Shown here in pieces: positions 1 to 9,562 of a stretch of DNA of 64,000 nucleotides. Each line of letters begins with the position of its first letter. Position 1 is the first letter of the stretch. The notes beneath the pieces were generated by a model. That model did not search any database, was not told the DNA's origin, and saw only the letters and a list, made by a program, of their open reading frames with translations. The position numbers were made by a program, and so were the translations under genes. The stretch comes from Tectiglobus sp965215755 (GTDB lineage: Bacteria; Pseudomonadota; Alphaproteobacteria; Rhizobiales; Hyphomicrobiaceae), in contig OZ244119.1 of assembly GCA_965215755.1 (NCBI GenBank), positions 5,766,001 through 5,830,000 on the forward strand, given 5' to 3'.

Positions 1-18
1 GCGAAAAGTCTTGTCGGC

Positions 19-375
19 TCAGATCTTTTGCGGAACTCCCCAAAGCCAACGGTAGAAGGCCGGGATACCTGCGAATACGAACAGCAGTAGCAGCCGCATG
101 ACAATTACAAAGAACATAAAGACGAATTGCTGCTCCTGGATCAGGAACTTGAACCAGACATTGTAGCTGGGATCGAGGCCAGTGTTACTTGTATTGGTCA
201 ATGACGACTTCACGTGGCTCGCTTGAACAAGCATCGACTCAAGTGTGCGCGGGTATTCAATCCCGACGTAGACCATTGCGAGAGCGCCGAGCAGCAGAGA
301 AAAGAAAATTACGCCGCCCGCGCGGACTGTCAGCCAGAAGAAACCCATCAAACCCACCCGTCGTTTTGATTTCAT
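19..375 (-). CDS. Small hypothetical membrane protein
   Basis: A 118-residue protein of unknown function with two clear hydrophobic segments. One lies near residues 9-36 (rich in F, L, V, A), the other near residues 80-105 (an F/V/L/M stretch ending in FAGIPAFYRWLWG). The loop between them is polar and probably faces one side of the inner membrane. The ATG at 375 is chosen because the longer TTG frame from 420 has no Shine-Dalgarno sequence, but the AAGGG in front of the ATG sits too close to be convincing, and an internal ATG at 348 is also possible. It follows gyrB on the same strand with about 260 bases between, so it may be cotranscribed. No family was recognised. Confidence 0.55.
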   Translation of the reverse strand: MKSKRRVGLMGFFWLTVRAGGVIFFSLLLGALAMVYVGIEYPRTLESMLVQASHVKSSLTNTSNTGLDPSYNVWFKFLIQEQQFVFMFFVIVMRLLLLFVFAGIPAFYRWLWGVPQKI

Positions 376-635
376 CCCTTGCCATAGCCTGTGACGATGA
401 ACAGGTCTCGGACCGCTCAACGCACGACCATGGCGAGCTCAGAAACAACCCAGCCTGACAAATCCCTACCATTTCATGGTTTGCCGGCCAACGCTGGAAC
501 AGTGTGCCCTGCCCAGCGCAGACAAATTATGCTCCGGCCAGGGCAAATGCGCAACGTATCCGCGAAACGGATCAGTCTTTCCAACGCATGGTCAGTCTGT
601 AGCGAGTTGATTGTTATGAGGTGCGCAGGAGCATT

Positions 636-3080
636 CTATACATCGACACTTGCTGCCAGTGCGTTTGCCTGGATGAATTCCCGTCTTGGCTCGACGACAT
701 CCCCCATCAGCTTGGAGAAGATATCATCAGCCTCGGCCAGATCGCCAATTTTCACCTGCAACAGGGTTCGAACCTCCTTGTCCAGAGTCGTTTCCCAGAG
801 TTGCTCGGGGTTCATCTCGCCGAGCCCTTTGTACCGCTGCATCGAAATTCCCTTTCGACCGGCGGCATAAACGGCTTCCATCAAACCGCGAGGGCCGTAA
901 ATTAATTCTTCCGTCTCCTTACGTACAAGCTTCGCGGGCTCCTTGTAGATCTCCTCGAAGTGCTCTTCACGCTCATGCATACGGCGGGCTTCAAGAGAGC
1001 CGAGCAGGGCGCGATCCAGATTGTGCGCCTCGGCAACGCCGCGGACTTCCCGTCCAAATACAAAGCCATCGTTCCCAAAGCGGCCTGACCACCCCCGCTC
1101 TGTCTCGTCAGAGATCCGGTCAAGGCGTCCGGCAACGTTCCCAGCCACCGTGTTGGCGCGATCTGCGGACAACAACAGGTCTGGATTGAATGCCTTACCG
1201 ATGGCTGCCTGTTCAACGACAAAGCGCGTGTAGCGGGAGTGCATGTCGTCCATCAGCCGGCTCGTGACGCGCGCGCGCTCGACGATTTCGCGTAGATCAG
1301 GTCCGGCGCGTTCCTCACCGCTGCCAAGCACCAGCTTCGTGTCTGCTAGACCTGAATCGATCAGGTAGTCTTCCAGCGCACGCTCATCCTTCAGGTAGGA
1401 TTCTGACTTGCCTTTGGTCACCTTGTAGAGTGGCGGCTGAGCGATATAGAGATGTCCCTTCTCGACCAACTCCGGCATCTGGCGATAAAAGAATGTCAAC
1501 AACAGCGTTCGAATGTGAGCACCATCGACATCAGCATCCGTCATGATGATGATCTTATGGTAGCGTAACTTTTCGAGGTTGAAGTCATCGCGTCCGATCC
1601 CAGTGCCCAGCGCCGTGATCAGTGTGCCAATCTCCTGGCTGGATAGCATCTTATCGAAACGGGCGCGCTCGACATTAAGGATCTTACCGCGAATTGGCAG
1701 CACGGCCTGGAACTCGCGGTTCCGGGCTTGTTTGGCAGACCCGCCGGCAGAGTCACCCTCAACGATGAACATTTCAGTGTTGGCAGGGTTACGGTCCTGA
1801 CACTCTGCCAATTTGCCTGGCAGATTGTTGACATCCAGCGCCCCTTTGCGGCGCGTCAATTCCCGTGCCTTGCGGGCTGCTTCACGTGCGGCGGCGGCTT
1901 CAAAGACCTTCGTGATAATTAACCTGGCTTCTTTGGGATGTTCTTCAAACCAGACTGACAATTGTTCAGAGACAACGCTCTCAACGATTGGTTTGACTTC
2001 TGATGAAACCAACTTGTCCTTGGTCTGGCTAGAGAATTTCGGGTCCGGCACCTTGACGGATAGGACACAGGTTAGTCCTTCACGCGCGTCATCGCCGGTG
2101 ATCGAAACCTTCTCCCTTTTGGACACTCCGGTTTCTTCGGCGTACTTGTTGATGATGCGGGTCAGGGCTGCCCGAAATCCGGCCAGATGCGTGCCACCAT
2201 CGCGCTGTGGGATATTGTTCGTGAAGCACAACACGTTCTCATGGTAGGAATCATTCCACCACAACGATGCTTCGACGGTTAGCCCGTCGCGATCGCCCGT
2301 CATCGAAACAGGTTCTTCGACAATCGATGACTTCGCGCGATCCAGATATTGCACGAAAGCCGATAGGCCACCTTCGTAGACCATCACTTCCTGGCGCTGA
2401 TCGGCATGGCGATTGTCCGTCAACACAACCCGGACGCCCGAATTGAGGAATGCCAGCTCGCGCAGGCGATGTTCCAGCGTATCGAAATTGAACTCCGTGA
2501 CGTTGTGGAATGTCTCGAGGCTCGGCAGGAAGGTTACCTGGGTGCCGCTGTTGCCCTTGTCCGGCCCGGCGACCTCTAGAGGCGCCTCTGAGGCACCGTC
2601 CTTGAAGCGCACGAAATGCTCGTTACCATCACGCCAGATGCGCAGTTCCAGCCATTGCGACAGCGCGTTCACAACGGATACGCCAACCCCGTGAAGTCCA
2701 CCGGAGACCTTATACGGGTTGTCGTCCTCACCTTCGCCGAACTTGCCCCCGGCATGCAGTTGGGTCATGACGACTTCGGCGGCTGAAATGCCCTCTTCGG
2801 GGTGCATACCAACGGGAATTCCGCGGCCGTTATCTGAGACGGTGCATGAACCGTCAGGATTTAGAACCACGTTCACTTCTGATGCAAAGCCAGCCAGAGC
2901 TTCGTCGATGGCATTATCGACAACTTCGTACACCATGTGGTGCAAGCCTGAGCCATCGTCGGTGTCGCCGATGTACATCCCAGGCCGCTTGCGTACGGCA
3001 TCAAGGCCTTTGAGAACCTTGATTTTTTCCGCTCCGTAGGCGTTCGAACCAGTTTTGTCAGCGGCAGGTTGCGCGGTCAT
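636..3080 (-). CDS. gyrB: DNA gyrase subunit B
   Basis: ATPase subunit of the type II topoisomerase that introduces negative supercoils, acting as GyrA2GyrB2 on the chromosome. At 814 residues it has the usual length. The N-terminal GHKL ATPase domain carries VVDNAIDEALAG and the glycine-rich GGLHGVGVSVVNALS lid. The transducer domain follows. The TOPRIM domain is shown by EGDSAGGSAKQ and DADVDGAHIRTLL (catalytic Glu and metal-binding DxD), and the C-terminus contains QRYKGLGEMNPEQLWETT, which contacts GyrA. The start is an ATG. It is the last gene of the dnaA-dnaN-recF-gyrB order, about 170 bases after recF, so it probably has its own promoter in that gap. Confidence 0.98.
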   Translation of the reverse strand: MTAQPAADKTGSNAYGAEKIKVLKGLDAVRKRPGMYIGDTDDGSGLHHMVYEVVDNAIDEALAGFASEVNVVLNPDGSCTVSDNGRGIPVGMHPEEGISAAEVVMTQLHAGGKFGEGEDDNPYKVSGGLHGVGVSVVNALSQWLELRIWRDGNEHFVRFKDGASEAPLEVAGPDKGNSGTQVTFLPSLETFHNVTEFNFDTLEHRLRELAFLNSGVRVVLTDNRHADQRQEVMVYEGGLSAFVQYLDRAKSSIVEEPVSMTGDRDGLTVEASLWWNDSYHENVLCFTNNIPQRDGGTHLAGFRAALTRIINKYAEETGVSKREKVSITGDDAREGLTCVLSVKVPDPKFSSQTKDKLVSSEVKPIVESVVSEQLSVWFEEHPKEARLIITKVFEAAAAREAARKARELTRRKGALDVNNLPGKLAECQDRNPANTEMFIVEGDSAGGSAKQARNREFQAVLPIRGKILNVERARFDKMLSSQEIGTLITALGTGIGRDDFNLEKLRYHKIIIMTDADVDGAHIRTLLLTFFYRQMPELVEKGHLYIAQPPLYKVTKGKSESYLKDERALEDYLIDSGLADTKLVLGSGEERAGPDLREIVERARVTSRLMDDMHSRYTRFVVEQAAIGKAFNPDLLLSADRANTVAGNVAGRLDRISDETERGWSGRFGNDGFVFGREVRGVAEAHNLDRALLGSLEARRMHEREEHFEEIYKEPAKLVRKETEELIYGPRGLMEAVYAAGRKGISMQRYKGLGEMNPEQLWETTLDKEVRTLLQVKIGDLAEADDIFSKLMGDVVEPRREFIQANALAASVDV

Positions 3081-3251
3081 ATTTCAGCGTCGTCCTTGCG
3101 TCGATTCTATTGGCCGCAATCATAGCACGGTTTGAAGTTTCGTGCGCACTTTCGGGGCAAAAGCGACGCATTAGTCGCGCGCAATTTTTTATACTATTTT
3201 CAAACAGTTATGGATGTTCACATAGTTTCTTCGAGGACCTGTCAACAGCTT

Positions 3252-4421
3252 CTACGTTTCGGACAACTGACCGTTAGCAATATGGATAAAGGTCGCGCGC
3301 TCTTCCAGCGCCGAAAAGTCACTGCGATCAGTGCCGGTCATCCAGCATTGACCGCCCAATCTGAGTAATTCCTCGAACAAGCTGCGGCGCCGGTCAGCAT
3401 CGAAATGGGCCGCAATTTCATCAAGAAGCAGGATCGGTGGAATGCCCGAACGACGATCAGCTGACATCACTGCGTGGGCCAAAATCATGCCAACGAGAAG
3501 CGCCTTCTGTTCACCAGTTGAGCAAAGCTTTGCCGGCATTTGCTTCGGCCCATGCATGACAACAAGATCTGAGCGATGCGGCCCCAACAGCGCCCGACCT
3601 GCCGCCCGATCCCGATCGCGGTAACGTTTGAGATCAGTGAGATAGCTATCTTCGACATCAATCGCGGGCTGGTCGACTAAAGCCGTCTCCAGAGTACCTT
3701 CAAGCGAAATCTCGGCCCATGGAAACAGCGCCTGCTCACCATCTCGCTGGCGACGGGCCTGCATTTCATGTTGAATCGCGCCGACCACCTCGACGCGGGC
3801 TGCTGCGATCGCAACCCCCATCTCCGCCATCATCGTCTCGAGGCCGTGAAACTGAGAATCGCTTGACACTCCTTGATCCAACAGCCGGTTGCGCTGGCGC
3901 ATCGCCCGTTCAAATTGCCCCGCGCGCGAACGGAAACTCGGATCAAAGCACAATACCAATCGGTCGAGAAAGCGCCTGCGCTCTGATGCCGGACCAGTGA
4001 ATAAACCGTCGGACGCCGGCGTCAACCACACCATTTCAACCAATTCGGCAAGGACACCGGAACCACGCTGCGGCTCGCCATCAATGCGGACTAAGCGCCC
4101 GGAGCGGCCTTTGTCGGTCGCAGCGCCTGACACCTGCAATCCGGTGCCAACCTGAACAATCGTGTCATTGCTGTGCAGTTGGGCTGCCACAGCCCAATCT
4201 CCAGCGCCAGCGCCGCAACCATCCTGATAGGCTAAATCGGGATATGCTGCCCGCCTGATCCCTTGCCCCGGCGCCAATAGTGACACGGCCTCCAACAGAT
4301 TGGTCTTGCCGGAGCCGTTTGGACCCAGCAGGACGACAGGACCGGCTCCTACCGTGACCGTACCGCCTTTATAGTTGCGGAAGTTGGTGAGGCTCAGCCG
4401 TTCTACCCAGAGGCCAGACAA
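3252..4421 (-). CDS. recF: DNA replication and repair protein RecF
   Basis: SMC-like ABC-type ATPase that works with RecO and RecR to load RecA on gapped DNA. It has 389 residues, normal for the family. The N-terminus reads LTNFRNY, followed by a Walker A motif GPNGSGKTN near residues 33-41. A RecF signature STGEQKALL lies near residue 305, and Walker B with D-loop ILLLDEIAAHFD is near residue 345. The start is TTG, supported by AGGAAG five bases upstream, and there is no in-frame ATG near the conserved N-terminus. It lies 84 bases downstream of dnaN on the same strand. Confidence 0.95.
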   Translation of the reverse strand: MSGLWVERLSLTNFRNYKGGTVTVGAGPVVLLGPNGSGKTNLLEAVSLLAPGQGIRRAAYPDLAYQDGCGAGAGDWAVAAQLHSNDTIVQVGTGLQVSGAATDKGRSGRLVRIDGEPQRGSGVLAELVEMVWLTPASDGLFTGPASERRRFLDRLVLCFDPSFRSRAGQFERAMRQRNRLLDQGVSSDSQFHGLETMMAEMGVAIAAARVEVVGAIQHEMQARRQRDGEQALFPWAEISLEGTLETALVDQPAIDVEDSYLTDLKRYRDRDRAAGRALLGPHRSDLVVMHGPKQMPAKLCSTGEQKALLVGMILAHAVMSADRRSGIPPILLLDEIAAHFDADRRRSLFEELLRLGGQCWMTGTDRSDFSALEERATFIHIANGQLSET

Positions 4422-4505
4422 CGCGCTTCCTGTCTCGGTTCATTCGATTGGCAGTGACCGCAGTTCTCGCCAGCCAGACGATCCCTCGCGCTGCAAATCC
4501 GGGTA

Positions 4506-5627
4506 TCAGACTCGCATCGGCATGAGAACGTATAGCGCCGCCTCATCGTCGCTATCGCGGACCATCGTCGGCGAGCCTGGATCAGCCAGCTTAAAGGTCG
4601 CGTGATCGCTCTCCAACTGGCTTGCAATGTCCAGCAGATAGCGGGCGTTGAAGCCGATCTCCAATGGCTCTGCCGTATAGTCGACATGCAGCTCTTCCGT
4701 TGCACTGCCACCCTCAGGGTTATTGACTGACAGCGTGAGCTTTTCCGGCTGGAGGTTCAACTTCACAGCCCGTCCACGTTCACTGGCGATCGTTGAAACG
4801 CGATCAACAGCGCTCATGAACTCAGCATTGGAAACACGCATTTCCTTATCATTACCGCGTGGAATCACGCGGGCATAATCCGGGAATTGCCCATCGATCA
4901 GCTTTGAGGTCAGCGTAATCTGACCGATCTCGAACCTAATTTTGCTCGGCGATACACCCACGGTGACTTCCGTGCCACCGTCCTCAATCAGCCGATGCAG
5001 CTCGTGGACCGTTTTGCGTGGCACAATAACACCCGGCATACCACTGGCTCCGGCCGGGACTGGAAGATCAATTTGCGCCAATCGATGCCCGTCGGTTGCG
5101 ACAGCACGAAGCGTCTCAACGCCGTCTTCGCCAGTGGAGGTGTGGAGATAAATGCCGTTCAGATAATACCGGGTTTCCTCGGTCGAAATCGCAAAGCGCG
5201 TCTTTTCGATGAGCTTTTTCAGTTCGTGGGCTGGCAACGAGAACTGATGGCCGAGCTCACCGGCCGCAAGATCAGGGAAGTCTTCTGCCGGCAAAGTCTG
5301 CAGTGCGAACCGCGACTGTCCCGATGTGAGAGAAATGCGCTCGCGTTCTGCATCGCGTTCGAGTTGAACCTGGGCACCGTCAGGGAGCTTGCGGACAATA
5401 TCGTGAAGCATGTGCGCAGGAACCGTCACAGCGCCATCAGCTGACAACTCGGCTTCCGTTTGCTCCGACACCTCGCGCTCGAGGTCGGTTGCATTGAATT
5501 GCAGAGCACCACCGTGCGCGCGGAGCATAACATTTGAGAGGATCGGGATCGTGGTTCGCCGCTCGACCACACTCGTAACATGGCCGAGTGCCTTCAGTAA
5601 CTCACCTCTTTCGATCAAAAGCTTCAT
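4506..5627 (-). CDS. dnaN: DNA polymerase III beta sliding clamp
   Basis: Ring-shaped processivity clamp that tethers DNA polymerase III and binds many other DNA-metabolism proteins. The 373-residue product begins MKLLIERGELLKALGHV, the typical start of the first of three clamp domains, and ends in YVLMPMRV, matching the family C-terminus that forms part of the hydrophobic binding pocket. The open frame extends 42 codons further upstream, but the ATG at 5627 is preceded by AGGAA at proper spacing and matches the family N-terminus, so the longer start is rejected. It is flanked by dnaA upstream (530-base gap) and recF downstream. Confidence 0.97.
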   Translation of the reverse strand: MKLLIERGELLKALGHVTSVVERRTTIPILSNVMLRAHGGALQFNATDLEREVSEQTEAELSADGAVTVPAHMLHDIVRKLPDGAQVQLERDAERERISLTSGQSRFALQTLPAEDFPDLAAGELGHQFSLPAHELKKLIEKTRFAISTEETRYYLNGIYLHTSTGEDGVETLRAVATDGHRLAQIDLPVPAGASGMPGVIVPRKTVHELHRLIEDGGTEVTVGVSPSKIRFEIGQITLTSKLIDGQFPDYARVIPRGNDKEMRVSNAEFMSAVDRVSTIASERGRAVKLNLQPEKLTLSVNNPEGGSATEELHVDYTAEPLEIGFNARYLLDIASQLESDHATFKLADPGSPTMVRDSDDEAALYVLMPMRV

Positions 5628-6157
5628 AGTGGTTCCTGGACATTTCAGTATCTGTAGGGACGCCGCTTTTAGCGCATGTACTCGAGAATTGCGAGCGGTG
5701 TTGTATAGACGTCCACGTATTCTAGGTCGGGCCAGCCGCGGATAGATCTCCACCTCTCAGCGCCTGCTGCCTCAACAAGCGAATCATGATTTCAGCCGAA
5801 AGTGAACGATTTGGCAAGGATCATAAAGGGTTAGCAGACAATTCGCCCATCGCCTGCCAACTATGGCGAGAATCTCAAATGAGCGAATGGTACGGTTGCT
5901 TTGGGCTGGGACTGAGCCAACTCGCGGTGCGCACGTTGCTCGGCCGTGATGCCCAGACTTTGAACTCGAGGGATGATTGATTTTCGCCCTAAGCCTGACT
6001 GCCACGAAAGCTGGATATCCAACAGATCGCATAGCTGGAGCTCCCTTGCCTGATGTTAAACGTCAGGCAAGGGGACTTTCGTTTCGTTTTGTGTTTGACA
6101 TTGGCCCACAGCGCAGGTGTGCTACGAGCCAAGGCGTCAAACACATCTGACTAAGGC
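5628..6157. other. dnaA-dnaN intergenic region
   Basis: This 530-base gap has no gene I can support. Short frames on both strands between 5784 and 6032 lack family resemblance or good ribosome binding sites. It contains the perfect inverted repeat at 6043-6073 described separately, and presumably the dnaN promoter on the minus strand. No convincing DnaA box was found. Confidence 0.5.
6043..6073 (+). terminator. Perfect 11-bp inverted repeat downstream of dnaA
   Basis: The arms CCCTTGCCTGA (6043-6053) and TCAGGCAAGGG (6063-6073) are exact reverse complements around a 9-base loop. On the plus strand the hairpin is followed by a T-rich stretch (ACTTTCGTTTCGTTTTG). On the minus strand, where dnaA ends 85 bases upstream, there is no U-tract. 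It could be a plus-strand terminator, a mRNA-stabilising hairpin at the dnaA 3' end, or a protein-binding palindrome. Confidence 0.5.
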
Positions 6158-7753
6158 TTACGCATTCAACAGTTTCTTGAGATCATCGATCTCATCACGT
6201 AAACGCTGATTGCCCTCGAGGGCACCCTCAATCTTGCGAATGGCGTGTAACACAGTTGTATGGTCACGGTTGCCGAATCGGCGCCCGATTTCCGGCAGTG
6301 AGCGTGCGGTGAGCTGCTTGGCGAGGTACATGCCGATCTGACGCGGCCAGACGACCGAACGGTGCCGGCGCTGTGAAAGGATGTCCGGCTTGGACACGCC
6401 AAAATGCCGAGAAACAATCTTGATTATGTCCTCGATACGAACACGGCGCGGCTCTGCTCCCTGGACCAGATCGCGAATGACAGTTTCCGCCAACTCCTGG
6501 GTGATTGGCGTGCGCATATACTGCCACTGTGCATGAAGGCGGATTGCAGCTCCCTCGAGCTCGCGCCCATTCTCAGTCAGCCGCTCAGCCAACAACTCTA
6601 GGACATCACGAGATATCTCGAATGATGGATCCATCATTCGCTTTTCTTGGATCCGCTGTTCGAGAATCTTACAGCGCAGTTCGTAATCCGGCGCCGCGAT
6701 TTCCGTCACAAGGCCACGCTGCAAACGGGTCCGCATCCGGTCATTCAACTTGTCGACCTGATTGGGCGCACGCGCCGATGCCACCACAATCTGCTTACCG
6801 CCATCCAGCAAGGCATTGATGATGTGATCGAATTCCTGCTCTGTCTGCTGCCCATGCAAGAATTCGAGATCGTCAATCAACAGCAAATCGATGCTGCGGA
6901 AGCGATCCTTGAATGCCAATGCATCCTTGCTCTGCAGAGCATCCACAAACTCATAACGGAAACGTTCGGCTGTCAGATAGAGAATCTGGGCATGTGGCAT
7001 ACGACGGCGCACTTCCCACGCAATCGCCTGCAACAGATGCGTCTTGCCAAGACCTACGGCGGAATGAATGTAGAGCGGATTGAAGCCCTTGTTTTCTGAG
7101 AACAACGTCTCGGCGACTTGCGTTGCACCGGCATGGGCCATGCGATTGGCCGTGCCAATCACGAAGGCGTCGAACGTGTATCGTGAGTCGAGTGGCGAAC
7201 CTTCGAAACCGCCCGCACGCGTTGCCGTCCGTGCTCCGGAATACATCGGCGTGTCGCGCATCAGCGATGCGATTGGATTTGCCGCTGGATGACCGGGTGC
7301 CGCATCTGGTGCAGCTTGCGGTTCGGCATTCGCGCTCTCACTGCGCTGCTTGGCGGCATTCCCTGGCTCGCGCAAGACGACCTCTACGCTGTCAACACCG
7401 GCAAATTCTTTGCTGGCTGAAGCGAGCACGTCATCCACATAGTGCGATTGGATCCAACTCTTCAAAAACTTGACCGGGACCGACAGTGTCAGCTTTGAGC
7501 CGTCGAAGCGCTCGATCTCTGCAGCATTGAACCAGCTTGAGAAGACCTCTTCGCCAAGGCGCGCACGTAGCACTGAGCGCACCTTTTTCCATTTTTCAGC
7601 GAACTTTGTCTTGTCGAGCCCCTCGCTGTCTTTCGCTCCGGCAGCCGGCGGCTGGGCCTGCTGACTGCGTGTCAGAGGCTGTATTTGATTCCCAACTGCT
7701 CGATGATTTTCGATGTCCACATAGTTTGACATTGCCATGTCGTTACCCCGCAC
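6158..7753 (-). CDS. dnaA: Chromosomal replication initiator DnaA
   Basis: AAA+ ATPase that binds DnaA boxes at the origin and opens the DNA for DnaB loading. The 531-residue length is slightly long because of a linker. Domain I (roughly residues 45-115) contains WKKVRSVLRARLGEEVFSSWF. A variable Pro/Ala-rich linker runs to about 185. The AAA+ core has YTFDAFVIGTANRMAHA, Walker A SAVGLGKTHLLQA and Walker B LLLIDDLEFL. The C-terminal helix-turn-helix includes RQIGMYLAKQLTARSLPEIGRRFGNRDHTTVLHA, given here only as a landmark. GTG at 7753 has AGGAAG five bases upstream. ATGs at 7738 and 7732 are alternatives. Confidence 0.97.
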   Translation of the reverse strand: MRGNDMAMSNYVDIENHRAVGNQIQPLTRSQQAQPPAAGAKDSEGLDKTKFAEKWKKVRSVLRARLGEEVFSSWFNAAEIERFDGSKLTLSVPVKFLKSWIQSHYVDDVLASASKEFAGVDSVEVVLREPGNAAKQRSESANAEPQAAPDAAPGHPAANPIASLMRDTPMYSGARTATRAGGFEGSPLDSRYTFDAFVIGTANRMAHAGATQVAETLFSENKGFNPLYIHSAVGLGKTHLLQAIAWEVRRRMPHAQILYLTAERFRYEFVDALQSKDALAFKDRFRSIDLLLIDDLEFLHGQQTEQEFDHIINALLDGGKQIVVASARAPNQVDKLNDRMRTRLQRGLVTEIAAPDYELRCKILEQRIQEKRMMDPSFEISRDVLELLAERLTENGRELEGAAIRLHAQWQYMRTPITQELAETVIRDLVQGAEPRRVRIEDIIKIVSRHFGVSKPDILSQRRHRSVVWPRQIGMYLAKQLTARSLPEIGRRFGNRDHTTVLHAIRKIEGALEGNQRLRDEIDDLKKLLNA

Positions 7754-8525
7754 TTGAACTTCCTGAACAGATTGGCAAACGCATTGCTGCAGGTGGCAGC
7801 CAGGTCCGCACCGCTGCCCCTCGTCAGTTATGAATTTGCCACTTTTTGATGCCTGAGCTTGGCACCCCCGCCTGCCTCAGCCGTTTGATGGCTCGCAGAT
7901 CGGTTTTCGGGTCATCGACCCGTGATTGCTTCAGGCCACACCAAGACCCGACGATATCGCTCCCGCAGCAATGAAAGAATATGTGTTGGAGTTGCCTTTC
8001 GCCGGGTTCAACCGCCGGCCTGGCACACTTCTGGTGCTGCTTCCGTCAACTGTGTCAACGGCCCTAGGGCTGACACCTGGAAGACAAACAAATTCATTGC
8101 TAGCGCACATTCGATACAGACTCCCCACTTTCGCCCTCTCGCCTACAAGGATCGCGCGGCAGTCCGCATCCGCCAACACGCAACCCACAAGCTCACGATT
8201 AGGCCGCACCCGACCCCGGGCGCACCTCGTCTACGTACTCAAACGAACGGTTACTTTGCAGGACCAACCCTTGAAGCGCGGCAGGAAAAACGAGAAGCTT
8301 ACGACCTTCTCAACGCATCATCGGCTGCCACGGTCGGCCTGTTTACTATTTGTTAACGATAAGCCTGGGTTGTTGATAAATGCAACCCCTCTGAATGTCT
8401 CAAGGCGCCTGCGCACCTCAATGTCACAGCCCTAATTGGTCTGCATAGAGCGCGTTTTTATCGTTTCTTGATGTGCCCAACATACTGTTTTTAAATACAA
8501 AAAATAGGCATGCAGCGACTTTGGC

Positions 8526-8551
8526 AAAAAAAAGGCGCCTATGAAGGCGCG
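8526..8551 (-). terminator. Rho-independent terminator, minus strand
   Basis: Arms GCGCCT (8535-8540) and AGGCGC (8545-8550) around the loop ATGA. Read on the minus strand, the hairpin is followed directly by eight T residues (8533-8526), a textbook intrinsic terminator. It lies about 175 bases beyond the hairpin that already closes rpsT, so it may end a separate short transcript or act as a backup before dnaA. Confidence 0.7.
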
Positions 8552-8725
8552 CACTTTCTGAACGTCGTTTAGTTTACACCCGAGGATTGACATGCACTAA
8601 GTGCCAACAAAACTCCAGGTTGTAGATTCTCTATTTAGTCCCGTGAATCCAGAGAGTTGTTGTTCCTAGTCGAGGAGATTGAATTCTGCAGGAACAGGAG
8701 TGTTTGTGATGAAACTACAACAGTT

Positions 8726-8754
8726 CAAAAATCCCCTCAGAACGCGCTCTGGGT
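8726..8754 (-). terminator. Probable rpsT terminator
   Basis: Just after the rpsT stop, the minus strand reads CCCAGA, a GCGCGT loop, then TCTGAGGG (one bulged A), followed by ATTTTTG. This forms a bulged stem of six pairs with a short U-tract. Confidence 0.6.
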
Positions 8755-8761
8755 CGTGCGT

Positions 8762-9025
8762 TTAGGCCATTGCCTTGATACGCTTGGCGAGACGCGAAAC
8801 CTTGCGGCTGGCGGCGTTTGCATGAACGATTCCCAACTGGCCGGAACGCGCGATGACGGGCTGCGCTGAGCGCAGTGCCTGAGCCGCCTCATCCTTATTG
8901 CCAGCAGCGATTGCTTCTTCGACGCGCCGAACTTCCGAACGCATGCGTGAGCGCCGCGTCTTATTAATCGCGGTTCGTTTGATTGCCTGCCTTGCCGCCT
9001 TTTTGGCAGATGACGTATTTGCCAT
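8762..9025 (-). CDS. rpsT: 30S ribosomal protein S20
   Basis: Small basic protein binding 16S rRNA in the 30S body. The 87 residues match the family length, and the N-terminus MANTSSAKKAARQ with the following KRTAINKTRRSRMRSEVR is characteristic. The C-terminal region GIVHANAASRKVSRLAKRI is the conserved second half. The ATG is preceded by AGGAAG. The position upstream of dnaA on the same strand is common in alphaproteobacteria. Confidence 0.96.
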   Translation of the reverse strand: MANTSSAKKAARQAIKRTAINKTRRSRMRSEVRRVEEAIAAGNKDEAAQALRSAQPVIARSGQLGIVHANAASRKVSRLAKRIKAMA

Positions 9026-9562
9026 GCGAACTTCTTCCTAACTTCTTGTTCTAACAGATTTTTAGATACCGCCCAGCGTCCACCCTCTGAGCATGATGCC
9101 GGCAACGCCAAGTGCGCCTAGAAAACGTGTTTCTGGCGCGATGAGGCAGATATACTCATACACAGCGTCATGGTCAATGAGATTTCCGCCGGCAGTCTGT
9201 ACGACTTGGCCGTGTCAAGGCGTTGACACTATTTTTTGCATCAGTGCACAGCCTTGTGCGGATCTCCACATCTTCGTCAATTCGCAGCGGAACAGACAAC
9301 CGAGCGGACCATACTGCTGGTCCAGGCTGAACCGCGCAAAGATGGCGGACCCCAACTGCGCTACACTAGCACAACTGATGAAACGGTTTGGACGTCTGCC
9401 GGAAAAACGTGGTTAACCACCCTGAACTGCGGCTCAACGACAGTGTTTGGCGATGGCGCTCGCTTGATTTGTGCCGCATGACAGCAATAGGTATCGGGAC
9501 TAGCGCCAACCAACTGCTGGACTATCTGGGCACACTTCGGGCGAAACGACAGGGGGATAGCA
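9026..9562. other. Intergenic region upstream of rpsT
   Basis: A 537-base stretch holding the rpsT promoter region on the minus strand and the leader of the membrane-protein pair on the plus strand. Several overlapping short frames (9093-9594) have no recognisable product, and none has a good ribosome binding site. A plus-strand terminator-like hairpin sits at 9212-9237. Confidence 0.45.
9212..9237 (+). terminator. Terminator-like hairpin without an upstream plus-strand gene
   Basis: Arms GTGTCAA (9212-9218) and TTGACAC (9223-9229) enclose GGCG and are followed by TATTTTTT. The geometry is that of a plus-strand intrinsic terminator, yet no plus-strand gene precedes it in this window, so it may terminate a small RNA, be the scar of a lost gene, or act as an operator. 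Confidence 0.5.

Larger units (their letters stand above)
7754..8761. other. dnaA-rpsT intergenic region, 1 kb
   Basis: No coding frame here looks real. Frames between 7922 and 8435 have shadow-like composition and weak starts. An AT-rich patch lies at about 8335-8530, with TTTTTATCG, TTTTTAAATACAAAAAATAGG and TGTTGATAA, the last one mismatch from the reversed DnaA box TGTGGATAA. Two GANTC sites occur near 8625-8650. The dnaA promoter must lie at the left end. An origin function is possible but the box density is too low to claim it. Confidence 0.4.

Noticed and set aside
7922..8435. Overlapping small frames in the dnaA upstream region
   Set aside because: No ribosome binding sites, no family similarity, and frames overlap each other on both strands.
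7754..8761. Chromosomal origin of replication
   Set aside because: An AT-rich patch and one near-match to a DnaA box were seen, but a cluster of boxes is missing, and the box search by eye is not decisive. A motif scan with clustering statistics would be needed.
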